The notes: generated from the letters alone by a model not told the origin. A stretch of DNA of 64,000 nt from Litchfieldella xinjiangensis (GCF_000759345.1 NZ_JPZL01000001.1:186001-250000); one strand, 5' to 3'. Shown: positions 16,978 to 25,922, counted from the first letter of the stretch. Translations and numbers: made by a program.

Positions 16978-18141
16978 ATGACCTTCCTGCAACACCGCTT
17001 GGGTAGCCTATGTCTCGCCCTCCTCTTCGCTTTCAGCCTGGTTGCACCGTTGCTCGCCGATAGGCCAGATCAAGAGCCCCACATCGAAACCATCGATGCC
17101 TACGCCATTGATGCTGCGACGCGTGTGGCCAACGGTGCGATATTCTTGCGTGGCGAAGGGGGGCCGGGAGTCGATACCCCTGAACATTCCGCGGCGCATG
17201 CCCCTGTATCCGCATTGAGAGTCGCTCCGGCGGAGCCGATCGCCCCACCACCGATGCGCAACGTTAGCCTGATGCTCGACTGGTTCCTGAGCCCGCACCA
17301 TGCGGCAATCATCGTGGCACGCGCGCGAGGTGACTTCGACCGTCATGGGTTAAACGTGACCCTGAGTACCCCGGCAGACCCGAGCGTGCCCACCAAGCTG
17401 GTCGCTGACTCCAGAATCGACCTGGCACTCGGAAAACAGACGCAATTGCATCGCCAGATTGACAATGGGATACCGCTGATTCGTGTTGCCACATTGGTGG
17501 GTACCCCCCTGAATAGCCTCACCGTCCTTGGAGGCTCGCGTATAGAGACCCCGAGCCAACTGAAGGGAAGTACGGTGGGCTACGCACTCAAGGAAGATAT
17601 CCAGCCCACGCTGTCGGTCATGCTGGAACACCACGGGCTTACGCTCGACGATATTGAACTGGAACCCGTCGATTTCGCCCTTTCACCGGCACTGGCAGAG
17701 AGACGAGTGGATGCAGTGATCGGGACAATGCGTCATATCGTGCCCTATCAGCTGGAGGAAGAAGGCCGCATAGGCCGCAGCTTCATGGTCGAGGATCATG
17801 GCATGCCTCGCTACGAAGAGCTCATTCTCATCGGTAATCGAGACCACTTGCACGGCAGACAGGATGATTTTCGCCGCCTGGTGAGAGCGCTGGAAGATGC
17901 CACCCATTGGATCGTCAGCCATCCGGAGGAGGCCTGGCACCTGATGGTTCAGAGTGAGCCGGGGCTGGATACACCGGTCAATCGACAGGCCTGGCCAGGA
18001 ATCGTGAAGCGCTTGTCACTACGGCCGGCGACCCTGGATGCGAGAAGTTACCTCGCATTCCAGGCCTTCCTGGCTGAGCGTGGCTTCATTCGCCAGGAAC
18101 ACAGCATTTCGCGTCTGGCCGTGGATCTCAGCGCTCCCTGA
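16978..18141 (+). CDS. Orphan NMT1/THI5-type substrate-binding protein
   Basis: A 387-residue exported solute-binding protein with a signal peptide at about residues 1-28 ('LALLFAFSLVAPLLA'). A low-complexity linker of about 55 residues follows, then the NMT1/THI5-like fold from 'NVSLMLDWFLSPHHAAIIVA'. Relatives bind thiamine precursors (ThiY), aliphatic sulfonates or similar compounds; the ligand here cannot be assigned. No ABC permease or ATPase gene is adjacent, so it must use a distant transporter or act as a sensor. The start at 16978 was chosen because it begins the signal peptide. Confidence 0.8.
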   Translation: MTFLQHRLGSLCLALLFAFSLVAPLLADRPDQEPHIETIDAYAIDAATRVANGAIFLRGEGGPGVDTPEHSAAHAPVSALRVAPAEPIAPPPMRNVSLMLDWFLSPHHAAIIVARARGDFDRHGLNVTLSTPADPSVPTKLVADSRIDLALGKQTQLHRQIDNGIPLIRVATLVGTPLNSLTVLGGSRIETPSQLKGSTVGYALKEDIQPTLSVMLEHHGLTLDDIELEPVDFALSPALAERRVDAVIGTMRHIVPYQLEEEGRIGRSFMVEDHGMPRYEELILIGNRDHLHGRQDDFRRLVRALEDATHWIVSHPEEAWHLMVQSEPGLDTPVNRQAWPGIVKRLSLRPATLDARSYLAFQAFLAERGFIRQEHSISRLAVDLSAP

Positions 18142-18176
18142 ATCGACCTGATCCGGTTGCAACGTGAAGCAAACAG

Positions 18177-18953
18177 CTATTCAACCCGGGACAGGAAGTC
18201 GGCAACGGCATCTTGAAATGCCTCGGGCTGCTCTGCGTGCAGCCAGTGCCCTGCCTCTAGCGTGACGACATCCACGTGGGGCAGTATTTTTTGAGTGGCT
18301 TCCAATGCTTCGTCGGTGACGTAATCCGAACGGGCGCCCCTTATGACCAATGAAGGCCCCTCGTAAGGCTGTTCACCATCCGGCTCCGCACGGATATCCT
18401 CGTAGGCCTGCTCTATTTCATCCAGTCCTACCCGCCAGCGCATCACATCGTTGGCATCGCGTTGCAAGTTGGTTGCCAGAAAGAGACGGATAGGCCGCTC
18501 GTCGATATATTCGGCCAACAGGCCATCCACCTCACGCCGGTTTGAGGGCGCACTGGCTTCGACGTGGCGCAACGCGGCAAAGATCGTGTCGTGACCGTGG
18601 CCGTAGCGCACCGGGGCAATGTCGGCCACGGTCAGCGAAACCACGCGGTCGGGATTGTCGCGTGCCAGCGTGATGGCGACCTTACCCCCCATGGAGTGAC
18701 CCAGCAGGTGACAGCGCTGGATGCCAAGCCGATCCAGCACACTCAGGACATCCTCTGCCATTTGTGCGTACCGCATGCCCTCGGCATGAGGAGACCGCCC
18801 ATGATTACGCAGGTCAACGGCAATGACCCGCCGTTCCTTCTGCCATTGCTTGATGTGCGACCGCCAGTTATCGGCACTGCCTAGCAGTCCATGAATGACG
18901 ACGAGGGGAGTACCCTCTCCCTCGCTATCGGTTGCATGCAGTTCCAGCGCCAT
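18177..18953 (-). CDS. ybfF: Alpha/beta hydrolase, YbfF-type esterase
   Basis: A 258-residue alpha/beta hydrolase. The nucleophile is S87 in GHSMGG, the oxyanion region 'VVIHGLLGSADNW' lies near residue 18, and the catalytic His lies in 'EAGHWLHAEQP' near the C-terminus. The whole matches YbfF of E. coli, a short-chain or acyl-CoA esterase of uncertain natural substrate. It is cytoplasmic with no signal peptide. It follows yhhQ on the same strand with a 32-base gap. Confidence 0.85.
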   Translation of the reverse strand: MALELHATDSEGEGTPLVVIHGLLGSADNWRSHIKQWQKERRVIAVDLRNHGRSPHAEGMRYAQMAEDVLSVLDRLGIQRCHLLGHSMGGKVAITLARDNPDRVVSLTVADIAPVRYGHGHDTIFAALRHVEASAPSNRREVDGLLAEYIDERPIRLFLATNLQRDANDVMRWRVGLDEIEQAYEDIRAEPDGEQPYEGPSLVIRGARSDYVTDEALEATQKILPHVDVVTLEAGHWLHAEQPEAFQDAVADFLSRVE

Positions 18954-18985
18954 GTCCTATCTCCGTGAACGTGTAGCTGCCTAGC

Positions 18986-19672
18986 CTAGCTGACATCCTT
19001 GGCAGCATACTCGGGTGAGCGATCTACTTGTCCCGTCAATGACACCAGCCGACGACTCAGCCAACTCAACAATAGACCATACATAGGGACAAAGAAGGTC
19101 AAGCTGATAATCAACTTGATGACATAGTCGACCCAGGCGATTTCCGGCCAATGGGTGGCCATGAAGGGATCCGGGCTGTTATGAAAGGCAATCGAGAAAA
19201 AGGCCAGCGTGTCCGCGAGATTGCCGAATACGGTGGAAACCGCAGGTGCTACCCACCAGAGGCTCAAGCGGCGCAACCGATCGAAGACGTGAATGTCCAG
19301 TAACTGGCCCAGAACGTAAGCCATGAAACTGGCCAGAGCAATCCGCGCCACGAACAGGTTCCATTCGGTGAGCCCTTCGAGACCGGCAAAGCCCCCTCTC
19401 GGAAACATGACCGAAACCACATAGGAAATGACCAGGGCCGGTACCATCACCCGCGCTATGATTGCCCTCGCGGCTGGCTTGCCGAACAGCCTCACCGTGA
19501 GATCGGTGGCCAGGAAAATGAAGGGAAAGCTGAATGCTCCCCAGGTGGTATGCCAGCCGAACAGGGTAAAGGGAAGCTGGACCAGATAATTGCTCGCAGC
19601 AATGACCACAATGTGAAACGTCACGAGCGCGGCGATCAAACGACGCGTCTGAAGGGATGAGAGTACAAACAT
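18986..19672 (-). CDS. yhhQ: Queuosine precursor transporter YhhQ
   Basis: A 228-residue inner membrane protein with six predicted spans, of the YhhQ/COG1738 family, which imports 7-cyano-7-deazaguanine or its aminomethyl form (preQ0/preQ1) for queuosine synthesis. Typical stretches are 'ASNYLVQLPFTLFGWHTTWG' and 'VFGNLADTLAFFSIAF'. A probable preQ1-I riboswitch covers its ribosome binding site, which fits the function. Confidence 0.92.
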   Translation of the reverse strand: MFVLSSLQTRRLIAALVTFHIVVIAASNYLVQLPFTLFGWHTTWGAFSFPFIFLATDLTVRLFGKPAARAIIARVMVPALVISYVVSVMFPRGGFAGLEGLTEWNLFVARIALASFMAYVLGQLLDIHVFDRLRRLSLWWVAPAVSTVFGNLADTLAFFSIAFHNSPDPFMATHWPEIAWVDYVIKLIISLTFFVPMYGLLLSWLSRRLVSLTGQVDRSPEYAAKDVS

Positions 19673-19683
19673 GAGGAAATGTA

Positions 19684-19717
19684 TCCTTTTTGGTGTGGAG
19701 GGGTGAGGGAACCCTCA
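19684..19717 (-). promoter_or_regulatory. Probable preQ1-I riboswitch controlling yhhQ translation
   Basis: The minus-strand leader reads GAGGG-UUCCCUCAC-CCCUC and then an A-rich tail ending AAAAAGGA. This matches the preQ1-I pattern: a 5-bp P1 stem, a pyrimidine-rich loop beginning UUC and ending CAC, and an A-rich tail that folds back to form a pseudoknot. The tail includes the Shine-Dalgarno AAGGA, and loop bases UUCC can pair with GGA, so ligand binding would hide the ribosome binding site 11 bases before the ATG. The preQ1-I class is known upstream of this transporter family. The identification is by eye only. Confidence 0.65.
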
Positions 19718-19726
19718 TACAGGCAA

Positions 19727-19750
19727 ACGCCACGGCGTTCGCCGTGGCGT
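19727..19750. other. Perfect 11-bp hairpin between prpE and yhhQ
   Basis: ACGCCACGGCG, two bases, CGCCGTGGCGT: a perfect inverted repeat flanked by AA and TT. It lies 47 bases beyond the prpE stop, so it may act as a prpE terminator, although the T run is only three bases. It also sits just downstream of a promoter for yhhQ, where it would be the first structure in that mRNA. Confidence 0.6.
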
Positions 19751-19761
19751 TTCGGGACCGC

Positions 19762-19791
19762 ATTATAATCAAGACATGGGCCCGATGTACA
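19762..19791 (-). promoter_or_regulatory. Probable promoter of yhhQ
   Basis: A perfect TATAAT -10 box (19762-19767) with TGTACA 18 bases upstream as -35. It lies between the prpE stop and the hairpin and riboswitch, giving a leader of about 85 bases. Confidence 0.55.
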
Positions 19792-19796
19792 AATTG

Positions 19797-21707
19797 CTAA
19801 ATCAAGCGCGCTCGGGAGGCCTGGCCCACGTCACGATCGAGCATCGTTTCGTGGACGTGCTGCAGACTCGTGGGATCGTCGATGGTCGATGGCATGCCGT
19901 ATTCCTTGCCATCGGCAATATGGCGAAGCAGCTTCCTCAAGATCTTGCCTGAGCGTGTCTTGGGCAACCGGTCGACCACCAGTACCTGCTTGAAGCAGGC
20001 AATGGCACCAATACGCTCTCGCACCAGACCAATCAACGCCTGCTCGAGCTCAAGCTCGTCTGCTGTCGAACCATCCTTGAGAATCACCAGCCCGACCGGC
20101 ACTTGTCCCTTGAGCTCGTCGTGGATACCGATGACCGCACATTCCGCTACGGCCGGATGGGACCCAACGACCTCTTCCATCTCGCCCGTGGAGAGCCGGT
20201 GTCCTGCCACATTGATGACATCATCGGTGCGTCCCATGACGAACAGATAGCCGTCTTCATCGAAGTACCCGGCATCACCGGTCAGGTAATAGCCGGGAAA
20301 GGCCGCCATATAGGCCGCATGGAAGCGCTGCTCATCGCGCCAGATCCCCACCAGGCTGCCTGGTGGCATTGGTTCGCGGATCACCACACTTCCTTGTTCA
20401 AAGGGTTCAGCGGCGCCCCCTTTCCGGTTCAGCACGCGCACATCAAAGCCGGGAACCGGCACTGTCGCGGAACCGGCCTTGGTTGGCATCGGCGACAGCC
20501 CCTGGAGGTTGGCCGCTATTGGCCAGCCCGTTTCCGTCTGCCACCAGTGGTCGACTACCGGGACGTCAAGCATATCCTCGAGCCAATGAAAGGTCGGTGG
20601 ATCGAGCCGCTCACCGGCCAGGAACAATGTACGCAGGCAGGAGATGTCGTACTTGGCAAGCAGGTCCCCGTCGGGGTCCTCTTTCTTGATCGCTCGGAAT
20701 GCAGTCGGTGCCGTGAAGAAGGCTTTGACTTGGTATTCTTCAATCAGCCGCCAGAACGCGCCCGAGTCGGGGGTTCGAACTGGCTTGCCCTCGTACACCA
20801 GCGTGGTACACCCCATGAGGAGCGGGGCATAGACGATATAGGAGTGACCGACCACCCAACCTACATCCGAGGCTGAAAAGAAGACCTCGCCCGGTTGCAT
20901 GCCGTAGACGGTTTCCATCGAATAATGCAGGGCTACGGCGTGTCCCCCGTTGTCGCGGACAACGCCCTTGGGCTTTCCAGTCGTGCCGGAGGTGTAAAGG
21001 ATATATAGCGGGTCCGTGGCCTTTACCGGGACACAGTCGACCGGCGCGGCTTCGCTCATCAGGGCTTGCCAGTCGTGCTCACCCTCGCCCAGGATGGCGC
21101 TTGCCTGCTCGCGCTGAAGAATGACGCAAGCCGCGGGACGGTGATGGCTGGCATCGAGCGCTTGATCGAGTATCGGCTTATAGGGAATGACACGATCCAC
21201 CTCGATGCCACACGAGGCCGCCACGACCACCTTCGGCTCGGCATCCTCGATTCTCACGGCCAATTCATGCGGCGCGAAGCCGCCGAACACGACCGAGTGC
21301 ACGGCACCCAGACGAGCGCAGGCATACATGGCCACCAACGCTTCGGGCACCATGGGCATATAGATCACCACCCGATCGCCCTTCTCGACCCCCATACCCG
21401 CGAGCACCCCCGCGAAACGTGCTACCTCGTCACGCATTTCACGGTAGGTGATCTTCCGCTTTCCTCCAGTAACGGGGGAATCCCAGATGACCGCCAATTG
21501 GTTGCCATGTCCGGCATCTACATGGTGATCGAGCGCGGCATGGCAGGTGTTCATGACCCCATCGACGAACCAGCGAGCATGATTTTGCTCATCAAACTCG
21601 AGCGGGATCGAGGGTTCGGTATACCACGGGATTCGCTTGGCCTGTTCCGCCCAGAACGTGTCAGGCTGTTCGATGGCATGGCGGTACGTATTGTTGTATT
21701 CAGACAT
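19797..21707 (-). CDS. prpE: Propionyl-CoA synthetase (acetyl-CoA synthetase family)
   Basis: A 636-residue AMP-forming acyl-CoA synthetase. The P-loop-like motif 'YILYTSGTTGKPKGVVRDNG' followed by 'GHAVALHYSM' is typical of PrpE/ACSS3 rather than Acs. Other family motifs are 'WWQTETGWPI', 'GYYLTGDAGYFDEDGYLFVMG' and the C-terminal acylation-site region 'KTRSGKILRK'. It converts propionate to propionyl-CoA, possibly also acetate. It stands alone, with no prpBCD genes nearby. Confidence 0.88.
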   Translation of the reverse strand: MSEYNNTYRHAIEQPDTFWAEQAKRIPWYTEPSIPLEFDEQNHARWFVDGVMNTCHAALDHHVDAGHGNQLAVIWDSPVTGGKRKITYREMRDEVARFAGVLAGMGVEKGDRVVIYMPMVPEALVAMYACARLGAVHSVVFGGFAPHELAVRIEDAEPKVVVAASCGIEVDRVIPYKPILDQALDASHHRPAACVILQREQASAILGEGEHDWQALMSEAAPVDCVPVKATDPLYILYTSGTTGKPKGVVRDNGGHAVALHYSMETVYGMQPGEVFFSASDVGWVVGHSYIVYAPLLMGCTTLVYEGKPVRTPDSGAFWRLIEEYQVKAFFTAPTAFRAIKKEDPDGDLLAKYDISCLRTLFLAGERLDPPTFHWLEDMLDVPVVDHWWQTETGWPIAANLQGLSPMPTKAGSATVPVPGFDVRVLNRKGGAAEPFEQGSVVIREPMPPGSLVGIWRDEQRFHAAYMAAFPGYYLTGDAGYFDEDGYLFVMGRTDDVINVAGHRLSTGEMEEVVGSHPAVAECAVIGIHDELKGQVPVGLVILKDGSTADELELEQALIGLVRERIGAIACFKQVLVVDRLPKTRSGKILRKLLRHIADGKEYGMPSTIDDPTSLQHVHETMLDRDVGQASRARLI

Positions 21708-22026
21708 GGGTTAGGCTCAATCAACGCGGAACGATTGTTGACACTCTAGAGTATTCGCGCGTTCGGGCACCTCATACTATGGACTAACCTAGGATCGAAA
21801 CTCGACTATTGTCGACAACATGGCGAGGCATGAGCAGCGCAGGCCTGCAACGAAGTCATTGAAACAACGTTGACCCCAAGTGGAAAACGGCTTGCCGAGT
21901 TGTTGAAGATTTACTAAACAAGAAAGAGGGTGGCAGTCGCACATGCCCTGAAGTCGAGAGCCGGTAAGGACGCTGACAACAAATCCGATCGCTGTCCAAC
22001 GGGCCCAAGCGCCAGGAGACACGACC
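21708..22026. other. Divergent intergenic region between prpE and the ArsR gene
   Basis: About 320 bases without a convincing gene. It holds two short perfect palindromes, ACTCTAGAGT at 21743-21752 (about 36 bases before the prpE start) and TTGTCGACAA at 21809-21818, either of which could be an operator. No consensus promoter pair could be placed with confidence. Confidence 0.45.
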
Positions 22027-22344
22027 ATGAGTACTCGCCAATCCGCCCATGTCTTGCTGGATGCGGGAGAGTCGACGCTTAACCAAGCCTCCGCCCTTCT
22101 CAAAGCCATGGCCAACGAAAACCGACTCCGGATCCTATGCCTTCTGGGGGATGACGAGTTATCGGTCTCGGAACTCAACGGGAAGCTTAGCCTCAGCCAA
22201 TCGGCCCTTTCGCAGCATCTTGCCATCCTGCGTCGGGAAGGCATGGTGGAAACACGCCGTGCCTCACAGACGATCTACTACTCGCTGCGAGGCACTCAGG
22301 CCAAATCTATCATCGAGACGCTATCGAGCCTTTTCAGAGCCTAA
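22027..22344 (+). CDS. ArsR/SmtB-family transcriptional regulator
   Basis: A 105-residue winged-helix repressor. The recognition helix region is 'KLSLSQSALSQHLAILRREG' with the wing 'VETRRASQTIYYSL'. It resembles the BigR/YgaV branch. The only cysteine is C38, so neither the metal sites of ArsR/SmtB nor the two-cysteine sulfide switch of BigR are complete. The signal is therefore unknown. Neighbours are prpE (divergent) and sohB, neither an obvious target. The start has a CAGGAGAC ribosome binding site. Confidence 0.85.
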   Translation: MSTRQSAHVLLDAGESTLNQASALLKAMANENRLRILCLLGDDELSVSELNGKLSLSQSALSQHLAILRREGMVETRRASQTIYYSLRGTQAKSIIETLSSLFRA

Positions 22345-22388
22345 GCACGGCGACGGTCAGCGATCGGCCACCGCCGGATAGAGCAGGC

Positions 22389-23426
22389 TTAGCGACGCAG
22401 CCAACGGCTTGCATCGGCTACCTCGAGCACGCGCTGTAGTCCACGTTCAAGAACATTAGAGAGGCCGAGCCCCATGCGCTCCCCCATGCTGCGTCGAGTT
22501 TCGATACTCACGCTGACGACCTTGGCCTCGAGCATGCGATCCTGAAGATACTGCTCACTGGTGCCTAATGTGTCAGCCAACTGATTATCGATGGCTTCCC
22601 TGCCGTACCAGATCTCTCCGGTCGCCACGGCCTCCACGTCGAGTACCGGCCGACGCTCTGCGACATGGCGCTTGAACAAGGCATGGGTATTTTCGAGATC
22701 CTCGGCGAATTTTTCGCGCCCCTCCTGCGTATTTTCGCCGAATACCGTCAGGGTCCGCTTGTAACGCCCCGCCGTGAGCAGTTCCACGTCGATATCGTGG
22801 CGTTTCAAAAGCCGATGTAGATTGGGCAGTTGCGCTACCACACCTATGGAGCCCAGGACCGCGAAAGGAGCGACATGAATACGATCGGCACAGCAGGCCA
22901 TCATGTAGCCACCGCTAGCAGCAACCTTGTCGATACAGGCGGTGGTTTTCAGGCCTGCCGAGCGCAAGCGATCGAGCTGCGCTGCGGCAAGTCCGTAGGC
23001 GTGTACGAGGCCACCGGCGGATTCCAACCGCAACACCACCTCATCCCCTGCCTTGGCCACCCCGAGAACGGCTGAAATCTCCTCGCCCAGACGCGTGGTG
23101 GCAGTGGCCTTTAGATCGCCTTGAAAGTCCAGCACCCAGACTGCCGGTGTACTTTCGCCCTGTACCTTGGTTGTTTTTCTTTCCTGCTTGTCGCTGCGCT
23201 TGAACGCCTTCATCTGTGCCTTGCGTAGCCCGCTATCCATCGCCGCCAATTGAAGACGACGCTGACGTTGTCGATTGCGTTCGTTCATTCGCTCGACACG
23301 TAGCCGCGTGCGCTCGCTACCGGACGACTTGGCGCGGCTCAAGATCGCCACGACCAGAACCAGCACGGCGATCAATGTCACGGCCTTCGCCAGGAACATG
23401 CCGTATTCCGCTAGCCATTCACTCAC
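22389..23426 (-). CDS. sohB: S49-family inner membrane peptidase SohB
   Basis: A 345-residue membrane-anchored serine peptidase. A membrane helix lies at about residues 12-29, a basic linker of about 60 residues follows, and then the S49 domain. The nucleophile is probably the Ser in 'KVAASGGYMMACCADRI' and the general base a Lys in 'AGRYKRTLTVFGEN'. SohB has a periplasmic or membrane quality-control role in E. coli. The start is GTG with a strong AAGGAGA ribosome binding site. Confidence 0.9.
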   Translation of the reverse strand: MSEWLAEYGMFLAKAVTLIAVLVLVVAILSRAKSSGSERTRLRVERMNERNRQRQRRLQLAAMDSGLRKAQMKAFKRSDKQERKTTKVQGESTPAVWVLDFQGDLKATATTRLGEEISAVLGVAKAGDEVVLRLESAGGLVHAYGLAAAQLDRLRSAGLKTTACIDKVAASGGYMMACCADRIHVAPFAVLGSIGVVAQLPNLHRLLKRHDIDVELLTAGRYKRTLTVFGENTQEGREKFAEDLENTHALFKRHVAERRPVLDVEAVATGEIWYGREAIDNQLADTLGTSEQYLQDRMLEAKVVSVSIETRRSMGERMGLGLSNVLERGLQRVLEVADASRWLRR

Positions 23427-23564
23427 TGGGGCGTCTCCTTGAGTTCAATTCCCATAGCGTATTGGGGCATCATACGGGAGGCATCCAGGCACGACGAGAC
23501 ACTTGCCTCAAACGGTTGTTTGAAATATTCTCGACACCAACGCACCGACCATAAGGAAGCCCGA

Positions 23565-23876
23565 ATGACCAACACTGTAATCGACAAGCTGCAAGCTCGC
23601 TTCAGCCCTGAGGCTGCACGTGGCATGGACGAGGTCTTTCAATTCTCTTTCAGCGATACGGAAGATTACTATCTGGTCGTCAAGGATGGATCACTGGACG
23701 TTCAGCAAGGGGTCCATGATGACCCTTCGGTGACTCTCTCCATGAGTACCGATACCCTCAAGGGCATCATGAACGATGAGATCAACGGCATGACCGCGTT
23801 CATGACAGGCAAACTCAAGGCGACGGGCAATGTCATGCTGGCCACGAAGCTGACCAGCTTGTTCCCCAAGGAATAA
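23565..23876 (+). CDS. SCP2 sterol-binding domain protein
   Basis: A 103-residue protein that is a single SCP2-like lipid-binding domain ('YYLVVKDGSLDVQQGVHDDP', then 'GKLKATGNVMLATKLTSLF'). Such small proteins bind acyl chains or other hydrophobic ligands; the ligand here is unknown. The ATG at 23565 follows an AAGGAAG ribosome binding site. The gene ends six bases before the convergent nudC. Confidence 0.88.
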   Translation: MTNTVIDKLQARFSPEAARGMDEVFQFSFSDTEDYYLVVKDGSLDVQQGVHDDPSVTLSMSTDTLKGIMNDEINGMTAFMTGKLKATGNVMLATKLTSLFPKE

Positions 23877-23881
23877 CCCCC

Positions 23882-24664
23882 TCAACGCCCCTGCTGCGTC
23901 ACGGCGCGCAGGTGCGTCTCGATCAAGGCGCGCGAAATCGAATACAGAGGCGGAAGCTGGGGCAAACGTGCCGGCGAGAACCATGCGGCATCGGCAATCT
24001 CTACACCATCGATATGGATGCGTCGGCTGGCCGCCTCTGCAAAAAATCCCAGCATCAGTGAATGCGGAAACGGCCAGGCCTGGCTGCGGAAATAACTGAT
24101 CCGACCTACCGTTACGCCCACCTCCTCGAAAATCTCCCGTCTTACGGCATCCTCCGCCGACTCTCCAGGCTCGATGAAGCCAGCCAGTGTCGAATAGCGT
24201 CCCGGAGGAAAGCGCGGGCTGCGTGCCAGCAGCAGCGAATCGCCATGGGTCACCAAGGTGATGATGCATGGCGATATCCGAGGATATTGTCTTAGCCCAC
24301 AAGACGAGCAGTGCATCGCAAATTCATGCTCGACACGTTCGGTCGGGCTGCCGCAGCGTCCGCAATAGCGATGATCACGCCACCATGTGCCTACCTGAAG
24401 GGCGGTAGATAACAGGGGAAAATGGGATTCCGGCAACCGTTGCAACCACTCTCTGGCTTCGAGCCAGTCCGGTGACGGTGCGTCTTCCAGTGCCAGGGCC
24501 ACCGGTGTGTCGTTCCACCACCCCAGGGCCAAGGCATGATCCGGCCAAGACTGGGATGGCTGTAACAACGTGCCCTCGCTTCCTGGCGCGAGGCGCCCGC
24601 TCGCCATTTGAATCAGATAACCATGGCGAGGCGCTTCAATCGGTAAATCGCGACGAAACGTCAT
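23882..24664 (-). CDS. nudC: NADH pyrophosphatase / RNA deNADding enzyme NudC
   Basis: A 260-residue Nudix hydrolase. A zinc ribbon (CGRCG ... CSSCG) precedes the Nudix box 'GFIEPGESAEDAVRREIFEE'. The NudC signature is present as SQAWPFPHS. NudC hydrolyses NAD(H) and removes NAD caps from RNA. The ATG at 24664 overlaps the dnaQ stop (ATGA), so the two are coupled. Confidence 0.93.
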   Translation of the reverse strand: MTFRRDLPIEAPRHGYLIQMASGRLAPGSEGTLLQPSQSWPDHALALGWWNDTPVALALEDAPSPDWLEAREWLQRLPESHFPLLSTALQVGTWWRDHRYCGRCGSPTERVEHEFAMHCSSCGLRQYPRISPCIITLVTHGDSLLLARSPRFPPGRYSTLAGFIEPGESAEDAVRREIFEEVGVTVGRISYFRSQAWPFPHSLMLGFFAEAASRRIHIDGVEIADAAWFSPARLPQLPPLYSISRALIETHLRAVTQQGR

Positions 24665-25428
24665 TCTACCGCCTGTTCCCTTTGCTCCGCTGTCGCGAAA
24701 GTATCCCAATGACACTGGCCTGCACTCTGGCGAACGGCATCCAGCTTGGCACGATGCGCGGCCATTTCATCATCGCTGGGCATCACCACGGCTAGCGGTT
24801 GGCGTTCGCTACTCACGCGTCGAATGCCTGCCGTGCCTGTCGTCGATGCCTGTCCATTGGCGTCCTGATTGAGACCGTCGAGCGACAGCAGCGTCTGACC
24901 GCCGGTCATCGCCAGATAGACTTCAGCGAGTATCTCGGCGTCGAGCAATGCACCGTGCAGGACGCGATGGCCGTTGTCGATCTCGTAACGCTTGCATAAG
25001 GCGTCGAGGCTGTTGCGCTGCCCTGGGTGCTTATCGCGGGCCATCTTGAGCGTGTCGAGAACGCGACAGTGCTCGGCAACGGGGCCCAGGGGATTCGTTC
25101 CCCGAGCCTTGTTGAGCATGGTCAATTCATGGTCGATGAAGCCCACGTCGAAGGGCGCATTGTGGATGATCAGCTCGGCGCCGTAGATGAACTCCCAGAA
25201 AGCATCGGCGATCAGTGCAAAGACCGGCTCCTGGGCGACCCGCTCATCGGTGATCCCGTGGATTCCCACGGCCTCGGCCTCGATCGCCCGCTCCGGGTTG
25301 ATGTACTGATGGTAATGGTTACCGGTCAGGCGACGGTTGACCATCTCCACGGCCCCGATTTCTATCAGGCGATGGCCATCACGGGGATCGATGCCGGTGG
25401 TCTCGGTATCCAAAATGATCTGTCGCAT
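24661..25428 (-). CDS. dnaQ: DNA polymerase III epsilon subunit (proofreading exonuclease)
   Basis: A 255-residue DnaQ. Exo I is 'ILDTETTGID' (D7, E9), Exo II is 'IIHNAPFDVGFIDHE' and Exo III is 'HGALLDAEILAEVY'. A C-terminal tail for polymerase alpha binding follows. It gives 3'-5' proofreading in the replisome. It lies 32 bases after rnhA; the rnhA/dnaQ neighbourhood is conserved with E. coli, although here the two are on the same strand. Confidence 0.95.
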   Translation of the reverse strand: MRQIILDTETTGIDPRDGHRLIEIGAVEMVNRRLTGNHYHQYINPERAIEAEAVGIHGITDERVAQEPVFALIADAFWEFIYGAELIIHNAPFDVGFIDHELTMLNKARGTNPLGPVAEHCRVLDTLKMARDKHPGQRNSLDALCKRYEIDNGHRVLHGALLDAEILAEVYLAMTGGQTLLSLDGLNQDANGQASTTGTAGIRRVSSERQPLAVVMPSDDEMAAHRAKLDAVRQSAGQCHWDTFATAEQREQAVE

Positions 25429-25460
25429 AACTCTCTCAATTTACATGTCGTACGCAACAA

Positions 25461-25922
25461 TCAGGCGCGGGCGGCCTGATGCTCGTCTATGGCTTCGTTG
25501 GCCAGGGCATCGGCCCGTTCGTTCTGGGGATGACCACTGTGCCCTTTCACCCAGTGCCACTGGATCTGGTGGCGGCCAGCTTCCTCGAGCAGCATGCGCC
25601 AGAGCTCGGCATTCTTCACTGGCTGGCGGGCCGCCGTCTTCCAGCCACGCTTCTGCCAGCCATGCACCCACTCCGTGATCCCCTTGCGCAAATACTGCGA
25701 GTCCGTCCACAAGTCGACCTGGCAGGCTCGCTTGAGTTCGCGAAGCGCCATGATCGCGGCCATCAGCTCCATCCGGTTATTGGTCGTCGGGGTCTCGAAC
25801 CCCTTCAATGTCTTTTCATGTCGACCGCTGTTCATTACCGCCCCCCAGCCTCCCGGCCCGGGGTTGCCTCGGCAAGCGCCGTCGGTATAGATGGTTACAT
25901 GCGGTAGCGGGGTCTCATTCAC
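25461..25922 (-). CDS. rnhA: Ribonuclease HI
   Basis: A 153-residue RNase HI that cuts the RNA strand of RNA-DNA hybrids. Active-site acidic residues can be seen in '[16 protein letters not shown]', '[10 protein letters not shown]', 'LWTDSQYL' and '[11 protein letters not shown]'. The basic protrusion '[11 protein letters not shown]' is present. It overlaps the upstream methyltransferase gene by eight bases. Confidence 0.95.
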   Translation of the reverse strand: MNETPLPHVTIYTDGACRGNPGPGGWGAVMNSGRHEKTLKGFETPTTNNRMELMAAIMALRELKRACQVDLWTDSQYLRKGITEWVHGWQKRGWKTAARQPVKNAELWRMLLEEAGRHQIQWHWVKGHSGHPQNERADALANEAIDEHQAARA

